64,000 bases of DNA from Haloarchaeobius litoreus (GTDB taxonomy: Archaea > Halobacteriota > Halobacteria > Halobacteriales > Natrialbaceae). Positions within the stretch are counted from its first letter, which is position 1; the number at the start of each line of letters is the position of its first letter. The notes beneath the pieces were generated by a model that worked only from the letters and a program-made list of their open reading frames with translations, made no database searches and was not told where the DNA came from. Location of the stretch: assembly GCF_024495425.1 (NCBI RefSeq), contig NZ_JANHJR010000002.1, forward strand, positions 434,001 to 498,000, read 5' to 3'. Positions 8,801-16,464 of this stretch are shown here, piece after piece. The position numbers and the translations under genes are program-made.

Positions 8801-9360
8801 GTCCCGTGGTTCGCGGACTTGGTACTACTAGTTTTGGCCGCCGGAAGCGATATTTGTGACTGAGTGACGTGGTGGAGTGTGTCGATTCGGGTCCGGTGGA
8901 ATGCGCTGATTGTTATGGGAATACACTCGAACACGAACAGCCAGAAAGCCCCGAGCGTCTCGACTCCCGCGGCTCGTTGTGCTTCTCGTTCCTGCGGTGC
9001 TTGGCTGGCGAGACTCCTCCGTCGTCTCGCTGCTTCCCGCTCGGTCGCAGGCTTCCTCGCGGGAACGTCGCCAGGGTTCGTCGAGACGCTCGCCCCTTTC
9101 AGTCCCACCCCACCGCAACCGCATCGCACCTCACGCCTCCCCAACCGATTGCGATGCTCGCTGGCGCTGCGCTTCTCATCCACTGCGAGAGCAAGCTCTC
9201 GCAAGCCTTCGGTCGCAAGCTCCCGAAGACCTCGCGCGGAATGGCTCGCGACCTTCGGCACGCTCGCCAGCGCGCGCCGGTGGTGGAAAGTCGGCAGAAG
9301 TGGTACTTCCTCGGGTTCACTCCACCGTCGGCAGTTCGACCTCCTCGCCGTCTCGCGGTT
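8801..9360. other. 560-bp gene-less interval with hairpin-rich, repeat-like sequence
   Basis: No frame here has a recognisable product. The stretch of about 9090-9310 (CACCGCAACCGCATCGCACC, then CTCCCCAACCGATTGCGATG) resembles intergenic repeats that I recall from many haloarchaeal genomes. It contains a perfect 8-bp inverted repeat GCGAGAGC-AA-GCTCTCGC at 9185-9202. The part from 8801 to 8870 is the promoter region of the aldehyde dehydrogenase. It is probably a dispersed element or its remnant; no transposase is present. Confidence 0.5.
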
Positions 9361-10314
9361 TCACCGCTCGACCGTCGGGAGGTCTACGACCTCCCCGTCC
9401 GCGTAGACGGTGGGGTCGCGGATGATGCCGTCCTGGTGGAGGGGCGCGCTGGTGTCGCCACCGATGCCGGCGTCGTCGCCGAAGGCGATGTGGACGGTGC
9501 CGCCGGCCTTCTCGTCGAGCAGGACGCTCCCGACGAGTTCGGTGACGGCGACGTTGGTGCCGATGCCGAGTTCGGCGAGGTTGTAGGCATCTCGCCCGAC
9601 CTCTGCGGCGGCGGTCTCCAGCATCGCGTCGATCTCCTCGGAGTCGGTGGCGGTGACGTAGCCGTCCTCGACCTCGATGGTCACCGTCTCGCCCTCGTCG
9701 AGCAGGCCGTGGGGGTCGATGGTGCCGTCGACGACGTAGGTGCCGTTCGCGGTCTCGGGGGAGACGAACACCTCGCCGGCGGGGAGGTTGGAGAACTGGC
9801 CGGACTCGTGGACCATGCCGGTGTCCGAACGCCAGTCGCGGTCGCCCGGCTCGAACGTGATGTCGGTGCCCAGTTCGGTGGTGACGCGGATCTCGTCGGC
9901 TCCCTCGACCTGGTCGAGCATCGCTTCGCACTCGGCGGCGATGTGCTCGTAGTCGGCGTCCAGCCCGGTCAGGAACACCTCTTCGGTGATACCCGGGAGG
10001 GTCGCGCCGCGCGCGCCGGCATCGCAGGCGTCGCCGCGGGCGCGGGTGTGGCTGATGCTCTTCGTCGTCGGCGCGAGGAACACGTCGCTGGCGGCCATCG
10101 CGGCCGCGACGGGTTCGGGTGGCTCCTCGCCGTGCTGGTTCCCCGGTGGGTAGCGGAGCAGGGTCGCGTCGTCCGTTATCTCGCTGGCGACCTCGTACAG
10201 CGCCTCGCCGATGGCGCGGCGCTTGTCGTCGGTGACGACGGCGCAGGACTCGTCGCTGGCGAGGTTCAGACACTGTCGGATGGCGGTCTCGGCGGGTTCG
10301 CGGAGGTCGCTCAT
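9361..10314 (-). CDS. Metallo-aminopeptidase-like protein (M29 / short leucyl aminopeptidase family)
   Basis: 317 aa. The sequence has the two-part layout of the thermophilic aminopeptidase-like family: an N-terminal Rossmann-like half (PTTKSISHTRAR at about residue 82, ITEEVF at 108), then a C-terminal half with NLPAGEVFVSPE (about 177), NGTYVVDG (about 191) and, near the end, FGDDAGIGGDTSAPLHQDG where metal-binding residues normally lie. Known role: Co/Zn/Mg-dependent release of N-terminal amino acids. Related members act as ring-cleaving dioxygenases (NicX-like), so the peptidase call is likely but not certain. It stands alone. Confidence 0.78.
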   Translation of the reverse strand: MSDLREPAETAIRQCLNLASDESCAVVTDDKRRAIGEALYEVASEITDDATLLRYPPGNQHGEEPPEPVAAAMAASDVFLAPTTKSISHTRARGDACDAGARGATLPGITEEVFLTGLDADYEHIAAECEAMLDQVEGADEIRVTTELGTDITFEPGDRDWRSDTGMVHESGQFSNLPAGEVFVSPETANGTYVVDGTIDPHGLLDEGETVTIEVEDGYVTATDSEEIDAMLETAAAEVGRDAYNLAELGIGTNVAVTELVGSVLLDEKAGGTVHIAFGDDAGIGGDTSAPLHQDGIIRDPTVYADGEVVDLPTVER

Positions 10315-10359
10315 ATCCGACCGGTCGCCCGGAGCCCTGTTAGGGTTTGCCGTCTGCGC

Positions 10360-10578
10360 TCACAGCAACGTCGTCCCGAGCATGACGAGCAGGCCGAGGA
10401 TGCCGAGCACCGCGCCGTCGACCTGCACGTAGTCCATCGGACCGTCGCGGTGGTGGCGGCGTGCCCGGCCGGTGAGGAAGGTGTCCGCGGGCTCGGTCTG
10501 GCCCGGCGTGGTCCGGATGGCGCTCACGCCGCCGACGAACAGCACCAGCCCGGCGACGAACAGCCCCGCGGAGAGCAT
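10360..10578 (-). CDS. 72-aa two-TM membrane protein
   Basis: Hydrophobic segments at residues 2-20 (LSAGLFVAGLVLFVGG) and 53-72 (GAVLGILGLLVMLGTTLL) flank a polar, arginine- and histidine-containing loop. The TATA-like ATCTTTTG lies about 30 bases upstream of the ATG, as for a leaderless transcript. Family not recognised. Confidence 0.7.
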   Translation of the reverse strand: MLSAGLFVAGLVLFVGGVSAIRTTPGQTEPADTFLTGRARRHHRDGPMDYVQVDGAVLGILGLLVMLGTTLL

Positions 10579-10681
10579 GGTCGATTCCGGGTACGACGAC
10601 TCCCGACAAAAGATTTTTCATCGTCCATGCGGTGGAATGAACGGTTAAACGTATCAAGGAAATCAGCACTCGACGCCTAAC

Positions 10682-10797
10682 GACCGATTAGTGTCGGTCA
10701 ATCCAGGGGGAGCCGCCAGGCATGCGAGGACTTACTCGCCGCCGAAGTAGGGAGGAGCCTCGAAACGATTATCTCGCGGGGCTATCGACGTTCGGGT
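10682..10797 (+). promoter_or_regulatory. Upstream region of the GAPDH gene: 6-bp dyad and TATA-like box
   Basis: A perfect dyad GACCGA-TTAGTG-TCGGTC sits at 10682-10699. A TATA-like GATTATC at 10767-10773 lies about 28 bases before ATG 10798, the leaderless spacing. The dyad, about 70 bases upstream of the TATA, could be an operator for a glycolysis/gluconeogenesis regulator. It does not match the TrmB half-site pattern I know. Confidence 0.5.
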
Positions 10798-11811
10798 ATG
10801 ATCCAGGTGGCCATCAACGGCTACGGTACCATCGGCAAGCGCGTCGCGGACGCCGTGCGCGCCCAGCCAGACATGGAGGTCGTCGGCGTCGCGAAGACAC
10901 GCCCGAACTTCGAGGCCGAGACCGCCGTCGAGAAGGGCTACCCGCTCTACGCCGCCATCGAGGACCGCATCGAGCTGTTCGACGACGCCGGCATCGAGCT
11001 CGCGGGAACGGTCGACGAGCTCGTTGCGGCCGCCGACGTGGTCGTCGACGCCTGCCCCTCCGGCATCGGTGCGGACAACGTCGAGATGTACCGCGAGCAC
11101 GACACGCCCGCGCTGCTCCAGGGCGGCGAGGACGCCGACGCCGCCGACGTGAGCTTCAACGCCCGCGCGAACTTCGACGAGACGACCGGTACGGACGTCG
11201 CCCGCGTCGTCTCCTGCAACACAACCGGGCTCTCCCGGCTCGTCGCGCCCCTCGAAGAGGAGTACGGCATCGAGAAGGTGCGCGCGACGCTGGTCCGCCG
11301 CGGCGGCGACCCCGCCCAGACCGGCCGTGGCCCCATCAACGACATCCTGCCGAACCCGGTCAGCCTCCCGAGCCACCACGGCCCCGACGTGAACACCATC
11401 TTCCCCGACCTCGCCATCGACACGCTCGGGCTGAAGGTTCCCGCGACGCTGATGCACACCCACAGCATCAACGTCGAGCTCGAATCCACCCCCGACGCCG
11501 CCGAGGTGCGCGACCTGCTCGAATCCCAGTCCCGGACGTTCGTCATCGACGAGCACATGGCCATCGACGGCGCGGGCAAGCTCAAGGAGTACGCACAGGA
11601 CGTGGGCCGCCCGCGCGCCGACATCTGGGAGAACTGCATCTGGGGCGAGTCCATCACGATGGAGGGCAACGACCTGTACCTGTTCCAGGCCATCCACCAG
11701 GAGTCCGACGTGGTGCCGGAGAACGTCGACGCGGTCCGCGCGATACTGGGCGAGAGCGATGCTGCCGAAAGCATCGAGACGACGAACGAGGCCCTGGGGA
11801 TGGGGATCTAA
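10798..11811 (+). CDS. gap: Type II (archaeal) glyceraldehyde-3-phosphate dehydrogenase
   Basis: 337 aa. The N-terminal dinucleotide-binding unit is [17 protein letters not shown] (residues 4-20), and the catalytic cysteine is in SCNTTGLSR (about residue 140). Length and sequence match archaeal phosphorylating type II GAPDH rather than the bacterial type I enzyme. Known role: interconversion of glyceraldehyde-3-phosphate and 1,3-bisphosphoglycerate. In haloarchaea that have both types, the type II enzyme is linked to gluconeogenesis. Single gene preceded by a dyad and a TATA-like box; a short T-run (11826-11830) follows the stop. Confidence 0.95.
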   Translation: MIQVAINGYGTIGKRVADAVRAQPDMEVVGVAKTRPNFEAETAVEKGYPLYAAIEDRIELFDDAGIELAGTVDELVAAADVVVDACPSGIGADNVEMYREHDTPALLQGGEDADAADVSFNARANFDETTGTDVARVVSCNTTGLSRLVAPLEEEYGIEKVRATLVRRGGDPAQTGRGPINDILPNPVSLPSHHGPDVNTIFPDLAIDTLGLKVPATLMHTHSINVELESTPDAAEVRDLLESQSRTFVIDEHMAIDGAGKLKEYAQDVGRPRADIWENCIWGESITMEGNDLYLFQAIHQESDVVPENVDAVRAILGESDAAESIETTNEALGMGI

Positions 11812-11859
11812 TCCGGCGGCACCGCTTTTTATGCGGCTCGGTCGAACCGGACGGTCACG

Positions 11860-12123
11860 ATGGCACGGAACCGCCGGCTCGGCTTCGGGCTCGTCGTCGC
11901 TGGTGTCCTGCTCGGCCTCTCCTCGGTCTTCTTCATCGGCTGTACGGCCGCCGGCTGCATCGGCCCGGACCAGGGAGTCAGGGAGTTCGTCGTCCACCTC
12001 GACACGCTGGCAATCGGCTGGAAGGACAACTGCAACGACTGCGGGGTCAGCTTGCTTCCCGCGATGGCCGGTCTGGTCAACGTCGTCGTCGGTCTCGGCG
12101 CACTCGCCGATTTCGAACGGTAG
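11860..12123 (+). CDS. 87-aa membrane protein with cysteine-containing loop
   Basis: Two hydrophobic segments, FGLVVAGVLLGLSSVFFIGC (about residues 9-28) and LLPAMAGLVNVVVGLGALA (about 65-83), flank a loop with cysteines at about 33, 58 and 61. The TATA-like CTTTTTA at 11825-11831 lies about 31 bases before the ATG. I do not recognise the family. The cysteines could form a disulfide if the loop is outside the cell. Confidence 0.65.
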   Translation: MARNRRLGFGLVVAGVLLGLSSVFFIGCTAAGCIGPDQGVREFVVHLDTLAIGWKDNCNDCGVSLLPAMAGLVNVVVGLGALADFER

Positions 12124-12191
12124 CACGGTCGAGTTCCGGCGACGTTGGCCGGGACAGAAGGCTTTTGAGGGGACGGCTGCAAGGCTCTGCC

Positions 12192-12581
12192 ATGCGTCGT
12201 GACGACCGTGACGAGCCGTTCGACGACTTCTTCAAGGAGATCGAGCGGATGATGAACGAGATGATGGGCGATCGGTCGGTCGACATGCAGTTCGAGGGCG
12301 ACGCAGGCTTCGGCTCGGACACGCACGTCGACATCCACGAGACCGACGACGAGATCCGTGTGATGGCGGACCTCCCGGGTGTCGAGAAAGAGAACATCAA
12401 GCTGGAGTGCGACGGCGAGGCACTCACGATCGGTGCCGAGAGCGAGCACCGACAGTACCACGAGCGCGTCGAGCTTCCGAGCCGCGTCGACGAGCACAAC
12501 GCGACAGCGACCTACAACAACGGCGTCCTCGAGGTCGTCTTCGAGCGACTGGACACCTCCGCGGGCATCGACCTGAAGTAG
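12192..12581 (+). CDS. Small heat-shock protein, Hsp20/alpha-crystallin family
   Basis: 129 aa from ATG 12192, with GCTTTTGAG about 28 bases upstream (leaderless spacing). A short N-terminal helix (FDDFFKEIERMMNEMM) precedes the alpha-crystallin domain from about residue 44. This includes ADLPGVEKENIKLECDGEAL and the family box YNNGVLEVVFERL (about 109-121), and the tail ends IDLK, an I-x-L-like anchor. Known role: ATP-independent holdase oligomer preventing aggregation. Strong acidic bias. Confidence 0.93.
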   Translation: MRRDDRDEPFDDFFKEIERMMNEMMGDRSVDMQFEGDAGFGSDTHVDIHETDDEIRVMADLPGVEKENIKLECDGEALTIGAESEHRQYHERVELPSRVDEHNATATYNNGVLEVVFERLDTSAGIDLK

Positions 12582-12620
12582 CGACCTGCCGTCCTCCGTT
12601 TTCCCGCCGCGAGCCGCCGG

Positions 12621-13496
12621 CTACGCGCTCGCGGTCTCCCGTATCGCCCCCGCGAGCCGGTCCCAGAACCCGTCCTCGTACTTCACCGCGTCGTCGATGG
12701 TCGGGCGCGCGTTCGTCTCGTTGACCAAGACTCCGTCCGGCCCGACCAGCAGGTCGACGCCGAGGAAGCGGATCCCGAGCTCGTCGGCGACCCGCTCGGC
12801 GAGCCGACGGTACTCGCGGTCGAGGTCGACGGGTGTCGCCTCGCCCCCGCGGTGGACGTTGTGCTTCCAGCGGCCGCCCTCGCGGTCTGCGTCGGAGAGC
12901 CGGCGTTCGACCGCGCCGACGTACTCGCCGTCGAGCACCATCACACGGTAGTCACGGGCGTCGGGGACGAACTCCTGGACGAGGTAGGAGCGGTCGCCCG
13001 TCGCCCGGAAGTCGTGGACGAGGTCGAGGTAGTCGGTGACCCCGAGCGCCGAGTCGAGGTCAGGTACCTTCGCGACGCCGATGCCTCTGGTCGTCGAGTT
13101 CGGCTTGAGGACGACGGGTGGGTCGAGGTCCTCGACCGCCTCGGCGACGGCGGACTCGTCGGCGGGGTTCGAGACGTACACCGACCGCGGGACGGGCAGG
13201 CCGGCGCGTTCGAGCCGCGCGAGGACGCCCGCCTTGTTGCGCGAGGTGAGCACCGCGTCGCGCCCGTTGAGCCAGGGCACGTCGAGCAGCGCGTCGGCGA
13301 CGCCCCCCTCCATCATCCGACCGGGATAGACGAAGCCGGCGTCGAACTGGACGGGGGAGAACGGTGCCGTCCCGGGCGAGAGCGGGATGGTTCGCTCTTT
13401 CACCTGGACGTGGTGGACGGAGATGCCGCGCTCGGCGAGCGGGTCGTGCATCCGCTCGAACGTCTCGGCGCGGTTGACGACTGCGAGGTCGATCAT
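12621..13496 (-). CDS. ATP-grasp ligase, RimK family
   Basis: 291 aa. The ATP-grasp core is visible as VLKPNSTTRGIGVAK (about residues 128-142), QEFVPDARDYRVMVLDGE (about 171-188) and the Mg-binding end LGVDLLVGPDGVLVNETNA (split here; about 244-263, ending ETNARPTI). Known role: ATP-dependent ligation of an amino acid, usually glutamate, to a carboxylate on a protein, peptide or cofactor. Alternatives in this family include coenzyme F420 and LysX-type ligases. No carrier protein LysW and no F420 genes are nearby, so the substrate is open. Confidence 0.87.
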   Translation of the reverse strand: MIDLAVVNRAETFERMHDPLAERGISVHHVQVKERTIPLSPGTAPFSPVQFDAGFVYPGRMMEGGVADALLDVPWLNGRDAVLTSRNKAGVLARLERAGLPVPRSVYVSNPADESAVAEAVEDLDPPVVLKPNSTTRGIGVAKVPDLDSALGVTDYLDLVHDFRATGDRSYLVQEFVPDARDYRVMVLDGEYVGAVERRLSDADREGGRWKHNVHRGGEATPVDLDREYRRLAERVADELGIRFLGVDLLVGPDGVLVNETNARPTIDDAVKYEDGFWDRLAGAIRETASA

Positions 13497-13526
13497 GCGA
13501 GTGGGTTCGACCCCGGAAAGAAAAGC

Positions 13527-14057
13527 CTACGCGATGAGCTTCTCCTCGCCACGCTCGACGACGACACGGCAGGGCGGGGAGATCTTGTTGTAGGCGCGGC
13601 GGAAGGCGTCCTTGACCTCGGGGGCCTGGTCGACGGTGCACCAGCAGGTGAACAGGCGCTCGCCTTTCGGGACGCGCGCGGCGGTGCCGACGATCTTGCC
13701 GAAGGACTGGCGCATGCCGTCGGAGACACGGTCGGCACCGGCACCGGTGGCCTGCTTGTTCTCGCGGATGACGTGGTGGGGGAACTTGCGCAGGATCATG
13801 TAGTAGTTGCCCTCGCCGAGCGTCTTGATGAGGTGGCGGTTAGCCGACAGCCGGGAGGCCTCGAGCGAGCCGTGGCGCAGCTGGCACTCCTCCTCCAGAA
13901 CGAGCGAGATCTGGACGGGCCAGTCGTCGGGGTCGCTGGCGGTGTCGCCCATCTTGTGCTGTGCGATCTTCGAACCAGGGATGCCGGTGATGTACTCACG
14001 TCGGGTGTACGCGGGCTTGGAGATCTCCCGGTACATCGACGCCGGTTTGTCGGACAT
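13527..14057 (-). CDS. rpl10e: 50S ribosomal protein L10e (uL16 family)
   Basis: 176 aa from ATG 14055-14057. The start at [20 protein letters not shown] matches the conserved archaeal N-terminus, and a TATA-like AATAAAGG on the plus strand sits about 30 bases upstream. Conserved blocks include [13 protein letters not shown] (about 26-38) and [18 protein letters not shown] (about 116-133). Role: large ribosomal subunit protein near the peptidyl-transferase centre and the tRNA elbow. It is monocistronic, as is common for rpl10e in haloarchaea. Confidence 0.96.
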   Translation of the reverse strand: MSDKPASMYREISKPAYTRREYITGIPGSKIAQHKMGDTASDPDDWPVQISLVLEEECQLRHGSLEASRLSANRHLIKTLGEGNYYMILRKFPHHVIRENKQATGAGADRVSDGMRQSFGKIVGTAARVPKGERLFTCWCTVDQAPEVKDAFRRAYNKISPPCRVVVERGEEKLIA

Positions 14058-14135
14058 GGTTATTACGGGCAACTGAGGCCGAGCGCGCGAATAAAGGCTT
14101 CGAAGCGAAGTGGACAGGAGAGAGAGGTGGCGGGC

Positions 14136-14366
14136 TCAGCTGGTGGCGTAGCAGTCGCCGTCGCACTCGACGAGCCCGGAGTCGGTCAGCGAGCCGAGGA
14201 CCGAGAACAGCGCGAGTTTCGGGATGTGGAGCGAGTGCTGCATCTCGTCGACGGTGGACTGTCCGGTGGTATCGAGGTAGAGGTAGAGCAGCTTCGCGGT
14301 CGGCGACGTGAGTTCGGCGGGGATCGGTTCGGCGGTCTGTCTGAGGGCAGCACGTTGGGTGCTCAT
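14136..14366 (-). CDS. Small TrmB-like winged-helix protein
   Basis: 76 aa from ATG 14364-14366. The TATA box (TATAAAG on the plus strand, 14394-14400) is about 30 bases upstream, and GGAGAT lies just before the start. The sequence reads TSPTAKLLYLYLDTTG, then a recognition-helix-like region HIPKLALFSVLGSL, and ends DSGLVECDGDCYATS. This is a lone winged-helix domain of the TrmB/MarR-like kind without a ligand-binding part. Two cysteines near the C-terminus could bind metal. Targets unknown. Confidence 0.75.
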   Translation of the reverse strand: MSTQRAALRQTAEPIPAELTSPTAKLLYLYLDTTGQSTVDEMQHSLHIPKLALFSVLGSLTDSGLVECDGDCYATS

Positions 14367-14703
14367 TGTATCTCCAACGACGTCTACATCGGATATAAAG
14401 CTATGCCCCATGCGGTGAAAATACCTAATACTCCCTTCGATGCATAATGATATTGCCACCCACGGCTGGGTGTGTATCACACAGTCCCGGTCCGCATCCG
14501 GCGACGGACGACGCGGTCGCTCGTCGGTGTGTCGGACACGGGGACGGCGGCCGTGCAGCCACTCACGGCCGCCGTCAGAGCATGAGTGACGGCAGCACAC
14601 GGAGGTCCTGCGGACTCGCGTCGACAGGGGCACTCCAGCGCACAGCGGGTCACCGCTGCACTCGTTGCTACGCGCCACTGTATTAAAATCTTGCCCAATA
14701 GCG

Positions 14704-14770
14704 CAAGTTTGGACACTTATATTCCTATAATAGTGCTACCTCGGCCATCATTACGGAGAAAATTTGGACA
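14704..14770 (+). promoter_or_regulatory. Two plus-strand copies of the TTTGGACA motif
   Basis: CAAGTTTGGACA is at 14704-14715, and GGAGAAAATTTGGACA is at 14755-14770, about 51 bases apart. The second differs at only two of 16 positions from GGACGAAATTTGGACA on the minus strand ending at 16445. It overlaps a small palindrome, GGACA-AC-TGTCC (14766-14777). Possibly binding sites of the same regulator or promoter elements for an untranslated RNA. Confidence 0.45.
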
Positions 14771-14885
14771 ACTGTCCTTCTCGGTGTGGGCAGAACTCGA
14801 GGAACTGTCCGTTCGTGAACGCGCCGCCGGTCGTCACGGACGGTGTCGTCACTGCCGGGTGAGTGGTCGGCCGCAGGATGGATGC

Positions 14886-14938
14886 GAGGAGCGGTGCTCC
14901 TCGTGGTCGAAGTTGTGGCCCGCGCCGAAAGAGGCGCG
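14886..14938 (+). ncRNA. Candidate structured RNA: two adjacent perfect hairpins
   Basis: Stem GAGGAGC / loop GGT / stem GCTCCTC at 14886-14902 is followed by stem CGCGCC / loop GAAAGA / stem GGCGCG at 14921-14938. Both lie in DNA with no supportable ORF, downstream of an AT-rich promoter-like region on the same strand. No known RNA family is recognised. The antisense reading is equally possible. Confidence 0.3.
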
Positions 14939-14978
14939 AGCGTGAATCGGATCGTGGTCGTCCGTCAGGAAGCGACGC

Positions 14979-15173
14979 TCAGAGACGGGTTACGTTCTTT
15001 GCGCGCGGGCCCTTCGGGGCGTCCTCGATCTCGAATTCGATCTCCTGTCCCTCTTCGAGGTCCGGTCCGCCAACGTCCTCCATGTGGAAGAAAACGTCCT
15101 CGTCCGCGTCCTCAGTCTCGATGAAACCGTAGCCGCCAGTGTCGTTGAAGAAGTCAACCTTGCCTTTCGCCAT
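14979..15173 (-). CDS. cspA: Cold-shock protein CspA
   Basis: 64 aa from ATG 15171-15173. The single cold-shock domain is complete: KGKVDFFNDTGGYGFIE with RNP1 (GYGFIE, residues 15-20), then RNP2 VFFHMED (about 29-35), and PKGPRAKNV at the end. Role: binds single-stranded RNA or DNA and melts secondary structure in mRNA. A TATA-like CCTTATC lies about 28 bases upstream. The protein is highly acidic, as usual for haloarchaeal CspA. Confidence 0.95.
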   Translation of the reverse strand: MAKGKVDFFNDTGGYGFIETEDADEDVFFHMEDVGGPDLEEGQEIEFEIEDAPKGPRAKNVTRL

Positions 15174-15398
15174 TGCAACTGGACTCACGAGCGGGAGACC
15201 GATAAGGCTTCCGCGTTCGGTTCGGTCGCGAACTCGACGAAACGAGCGGTTCTCGTGCCTCGAAACGACCGTTTCGACGTTTTCGATGGTTTATTTCGGT
15301 TGGACGGGAGACGGGAGTGAGGTTTCGGGAGTGAGGAGGACGGGTGTGGGGAGCAGTCACGGCGGGACCAGTCCGGCGCGGGAGGACCGAGGCGTTCC

Positions 15399-16016
15399 TC
15401 AGTAGGGACCACCGCCGCCACCGCTCCCCCCACCGTCGGTCGTCGTTCCGGACGGCCGAACCGGAGAGCCATCCGGTGCGAGCACCCACCACACGTCGTT
15501 CGCGGCCTGTCCCGTCGCGTCACCCGGCGCGGTGTCGCTGGCGTAGTAGTACAGCGGCCAGCCGTTCGCGGCGACCTGTGTCGAGCCGTCCTCGCGCTCG
15601 AACGTCGTCAGTTCGGCGCTGACGCCGTCGCCGGCGGTCGGGTCGCCGTCGACCGTCAGCGGTGGCCAGGCGTCGGCGCAGCCGCCGGAGCAGGTGCTCG
15701 CGCCCGAACCCTGTTCGTCGGAGTCGAACATGTACAGGGTCAGTCCCTCGGAGTCGACGAGGATGTCGCCGAGGTCGGGGTGGCTCCGCACCTGCACAGT
15801 GGCATCCCCACCGCCGTCCATGGCGGTCGTCTCGGCGGCGGTTGTCTCCGGTGCGGTCGTCGTCTGGGCAGTCGTCGCTGGCTGGGTCGTCGCTGGCTGG
15901 GTCGTCGCTGGCTGGGTCGTCGCGCCGCCGCCGCCGTCACCGCCGTCGCCGAGGCAGCCGGCGACCGCGAAGGTTCCCGCGACCGCACCGAGCAACGTCC
16001 GTCGTGTGCGTGCCAT
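15399..16016 (-). CDS. Tat-type lipoprotein with COG4315-like secreted repeats
   Basis: 205 aa. The N-terminus RTRRTLLGAVAGTFAVAGCLG has a twin-arginine-like leader and lipobox AGC (cysteine 20). It is followed by a Thr/Gln/Pro/Ala linker made of three TTQPA units, the typical surface-exposed spacer of haloarchaeal lipoproteins. The mature part has two units of the PF03640 type: DSEGLTLYMFDSD plus CSGGCADAWPPL (about 87-120), and NGWPLYYYASDTAPGDATGQ (about 150-170). Function of the repeats is unknown. A 15-bp motif shared with another gene lies about 45 bases upstream of the start. Confidence 0.85.
   Translation of the reverse strand: MARTRRTLLGAVAGTFAVAGCLGDGGDGGGGATTQPATTQPATTQPATTAQTTTAPETTAAETTAMDGGGDATVQVRSHPDLGDILVDSEGLTLYMFDSDEQGSGASTCSGGCADAWPPLTVDGDPTAGDGVSAELTTFEREDGSTQVAANGWPLYYYASDTAPGDATGQAANDVWWVLAPDGSPVRPSGTTTDGGGSGGGGGPY
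15871..15915. repeat. Three perfect 15-bp tandem repeats coding the TTQPA linker
   Basis: The unit GTCGTCGCTGGCTGG (plus strand) occurs at 15871, 15886 and 15901, with a partial fourth copy following. It is in frame, so changes in copy number would lengthen or shorten the lipoprotein spacer by five residues each. Confidence 0.92.
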
Positions 16017-16061
16017 GTGTGAGAGGTTGGCACAGCTGGTGAAGAGGGTTTTCCGAACTCA

Positions 16062-16076
16062 GTCCAAAATTCGTCC
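16062..16076 (-). promoter_or_regulatory. 15-bp motif upstream of the lipoprotein gene
   Basis: On the minus strand GGACGAATTTTGGAC, about 45 bases before the lipoprotein ATG. It differs at one position from the motif at 16446-16460. It contains GGAC twice, spaced by 7 bases, around an AT-rich centre. Confidence 0.55.
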
Positions 16077-16107
16077 GACATCGGGGGTCGACGGTGATTC
16101 GGCCGGT

Positions 16108-16410
16108 TCACCGCCACGTGATGCGGACGAGGAACAGCAGCGCGACGAGTTCGAGCCCGCAGAGCATCGTCATCCCGACCTGGACCTCGGTCGTGGTCGC
16201 CTCGAACCACTCGATGAAGGCGGGATGGAGCAGGTAGAAGTACAGCCAGAGCAGGTTCTCGACGAGGAGGAAGCCGGCGAACACCAGCAGTCCGAGGGTG
16301 TGTTTGGCCCCGTGCTGTCGGTAGCCCCTGAGCCAGACGGAGCCGAGCGCGAGCAGCAACAGCACGTTGACTCCGGCGGCGGCGAGCGCCACCTCAAGCC
16401 AGACTGTCAT
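16108..16410 (-). CDS. DUF7521-like membrane protein
   Basis: 100 aa with three hydrophobic segments: about residues 5-26 (EVALAAAGVNVLLLLALGSV), 37-60 (TLGLLVFAGFLLVENLLWLY) and 76-98 (VGMTMLCGLELVALLFLVRI). This three-helix form directly after a small winged-helix gene is a recurrent haloarchaeal pair (DUF7521 with an ArsR-like regulator). Known function: none established. The pairing suggests that the membrane protein senses or modulates the regulator. Confidence 0.75.
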   Translation of the reverse strand: MTVWLEVALAAAGVNVLLLLALGSVWLRGYRQHGAKHTLGLLVFAGFLLVENLLWLYFYLLHPAFIEWFEATTTEVQVGMTMLCGLELVALLFLVRITWR

Positions 16411-16445
16411 CGTTCACCCCTCGTGTGCGAGCCGTAATCCGTGTT

Positions 16446-16460
16446 GTCCAAATTTCGTCC
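16446..16460 (-). promoter_or_regulatory. 15-bp motif between the wHTH gene and the DUF7521 gene
   Basis: On the minus strand GGACGAAATTTGGAC, about 35 bases upstream of the DUF7521 ATG and 5 bases after the end of the regulator gene. It differs at one position from the copy upstream of the lipoprotein gene (16062-16076), suggesting a common regulator. Confidence 0.6.
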
Positions 16461-16464
16461 ATAG

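Larger units (their letters stand above)
14367..14978. other. 612-bp gene-less interval with AT-rich core and stem-loops
   Basis: No open frame here has convincing haloarchaeal composition. The centre (about 14,690-14,770) is clearly AT-rich against the surroundings. It carries two copies of a TTTGGACA-type motif (14704-14715 and 14755-14770), and two perfect hairpins lie at 14886-14902 and 14921-14938. The left end holds the promoter of the TrmB-like gene. No tRNA pattern is seen. Confidence 0.6.

Noticed and set aside
10682-10699. Calling the GAPDH dyad a TrmB operator
   Set aside because: The sequence does not match the TrmB site pattern I know; only a generic dyad can be claimed.
14447-14686. 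A 79-codon plus-strand frame in the gene-less interval
   Set aside because: Composition (Arg/His/Cys-rich, not acidic) and lack of a promoter or ribosome site do not fit a haloarchaeal gene.
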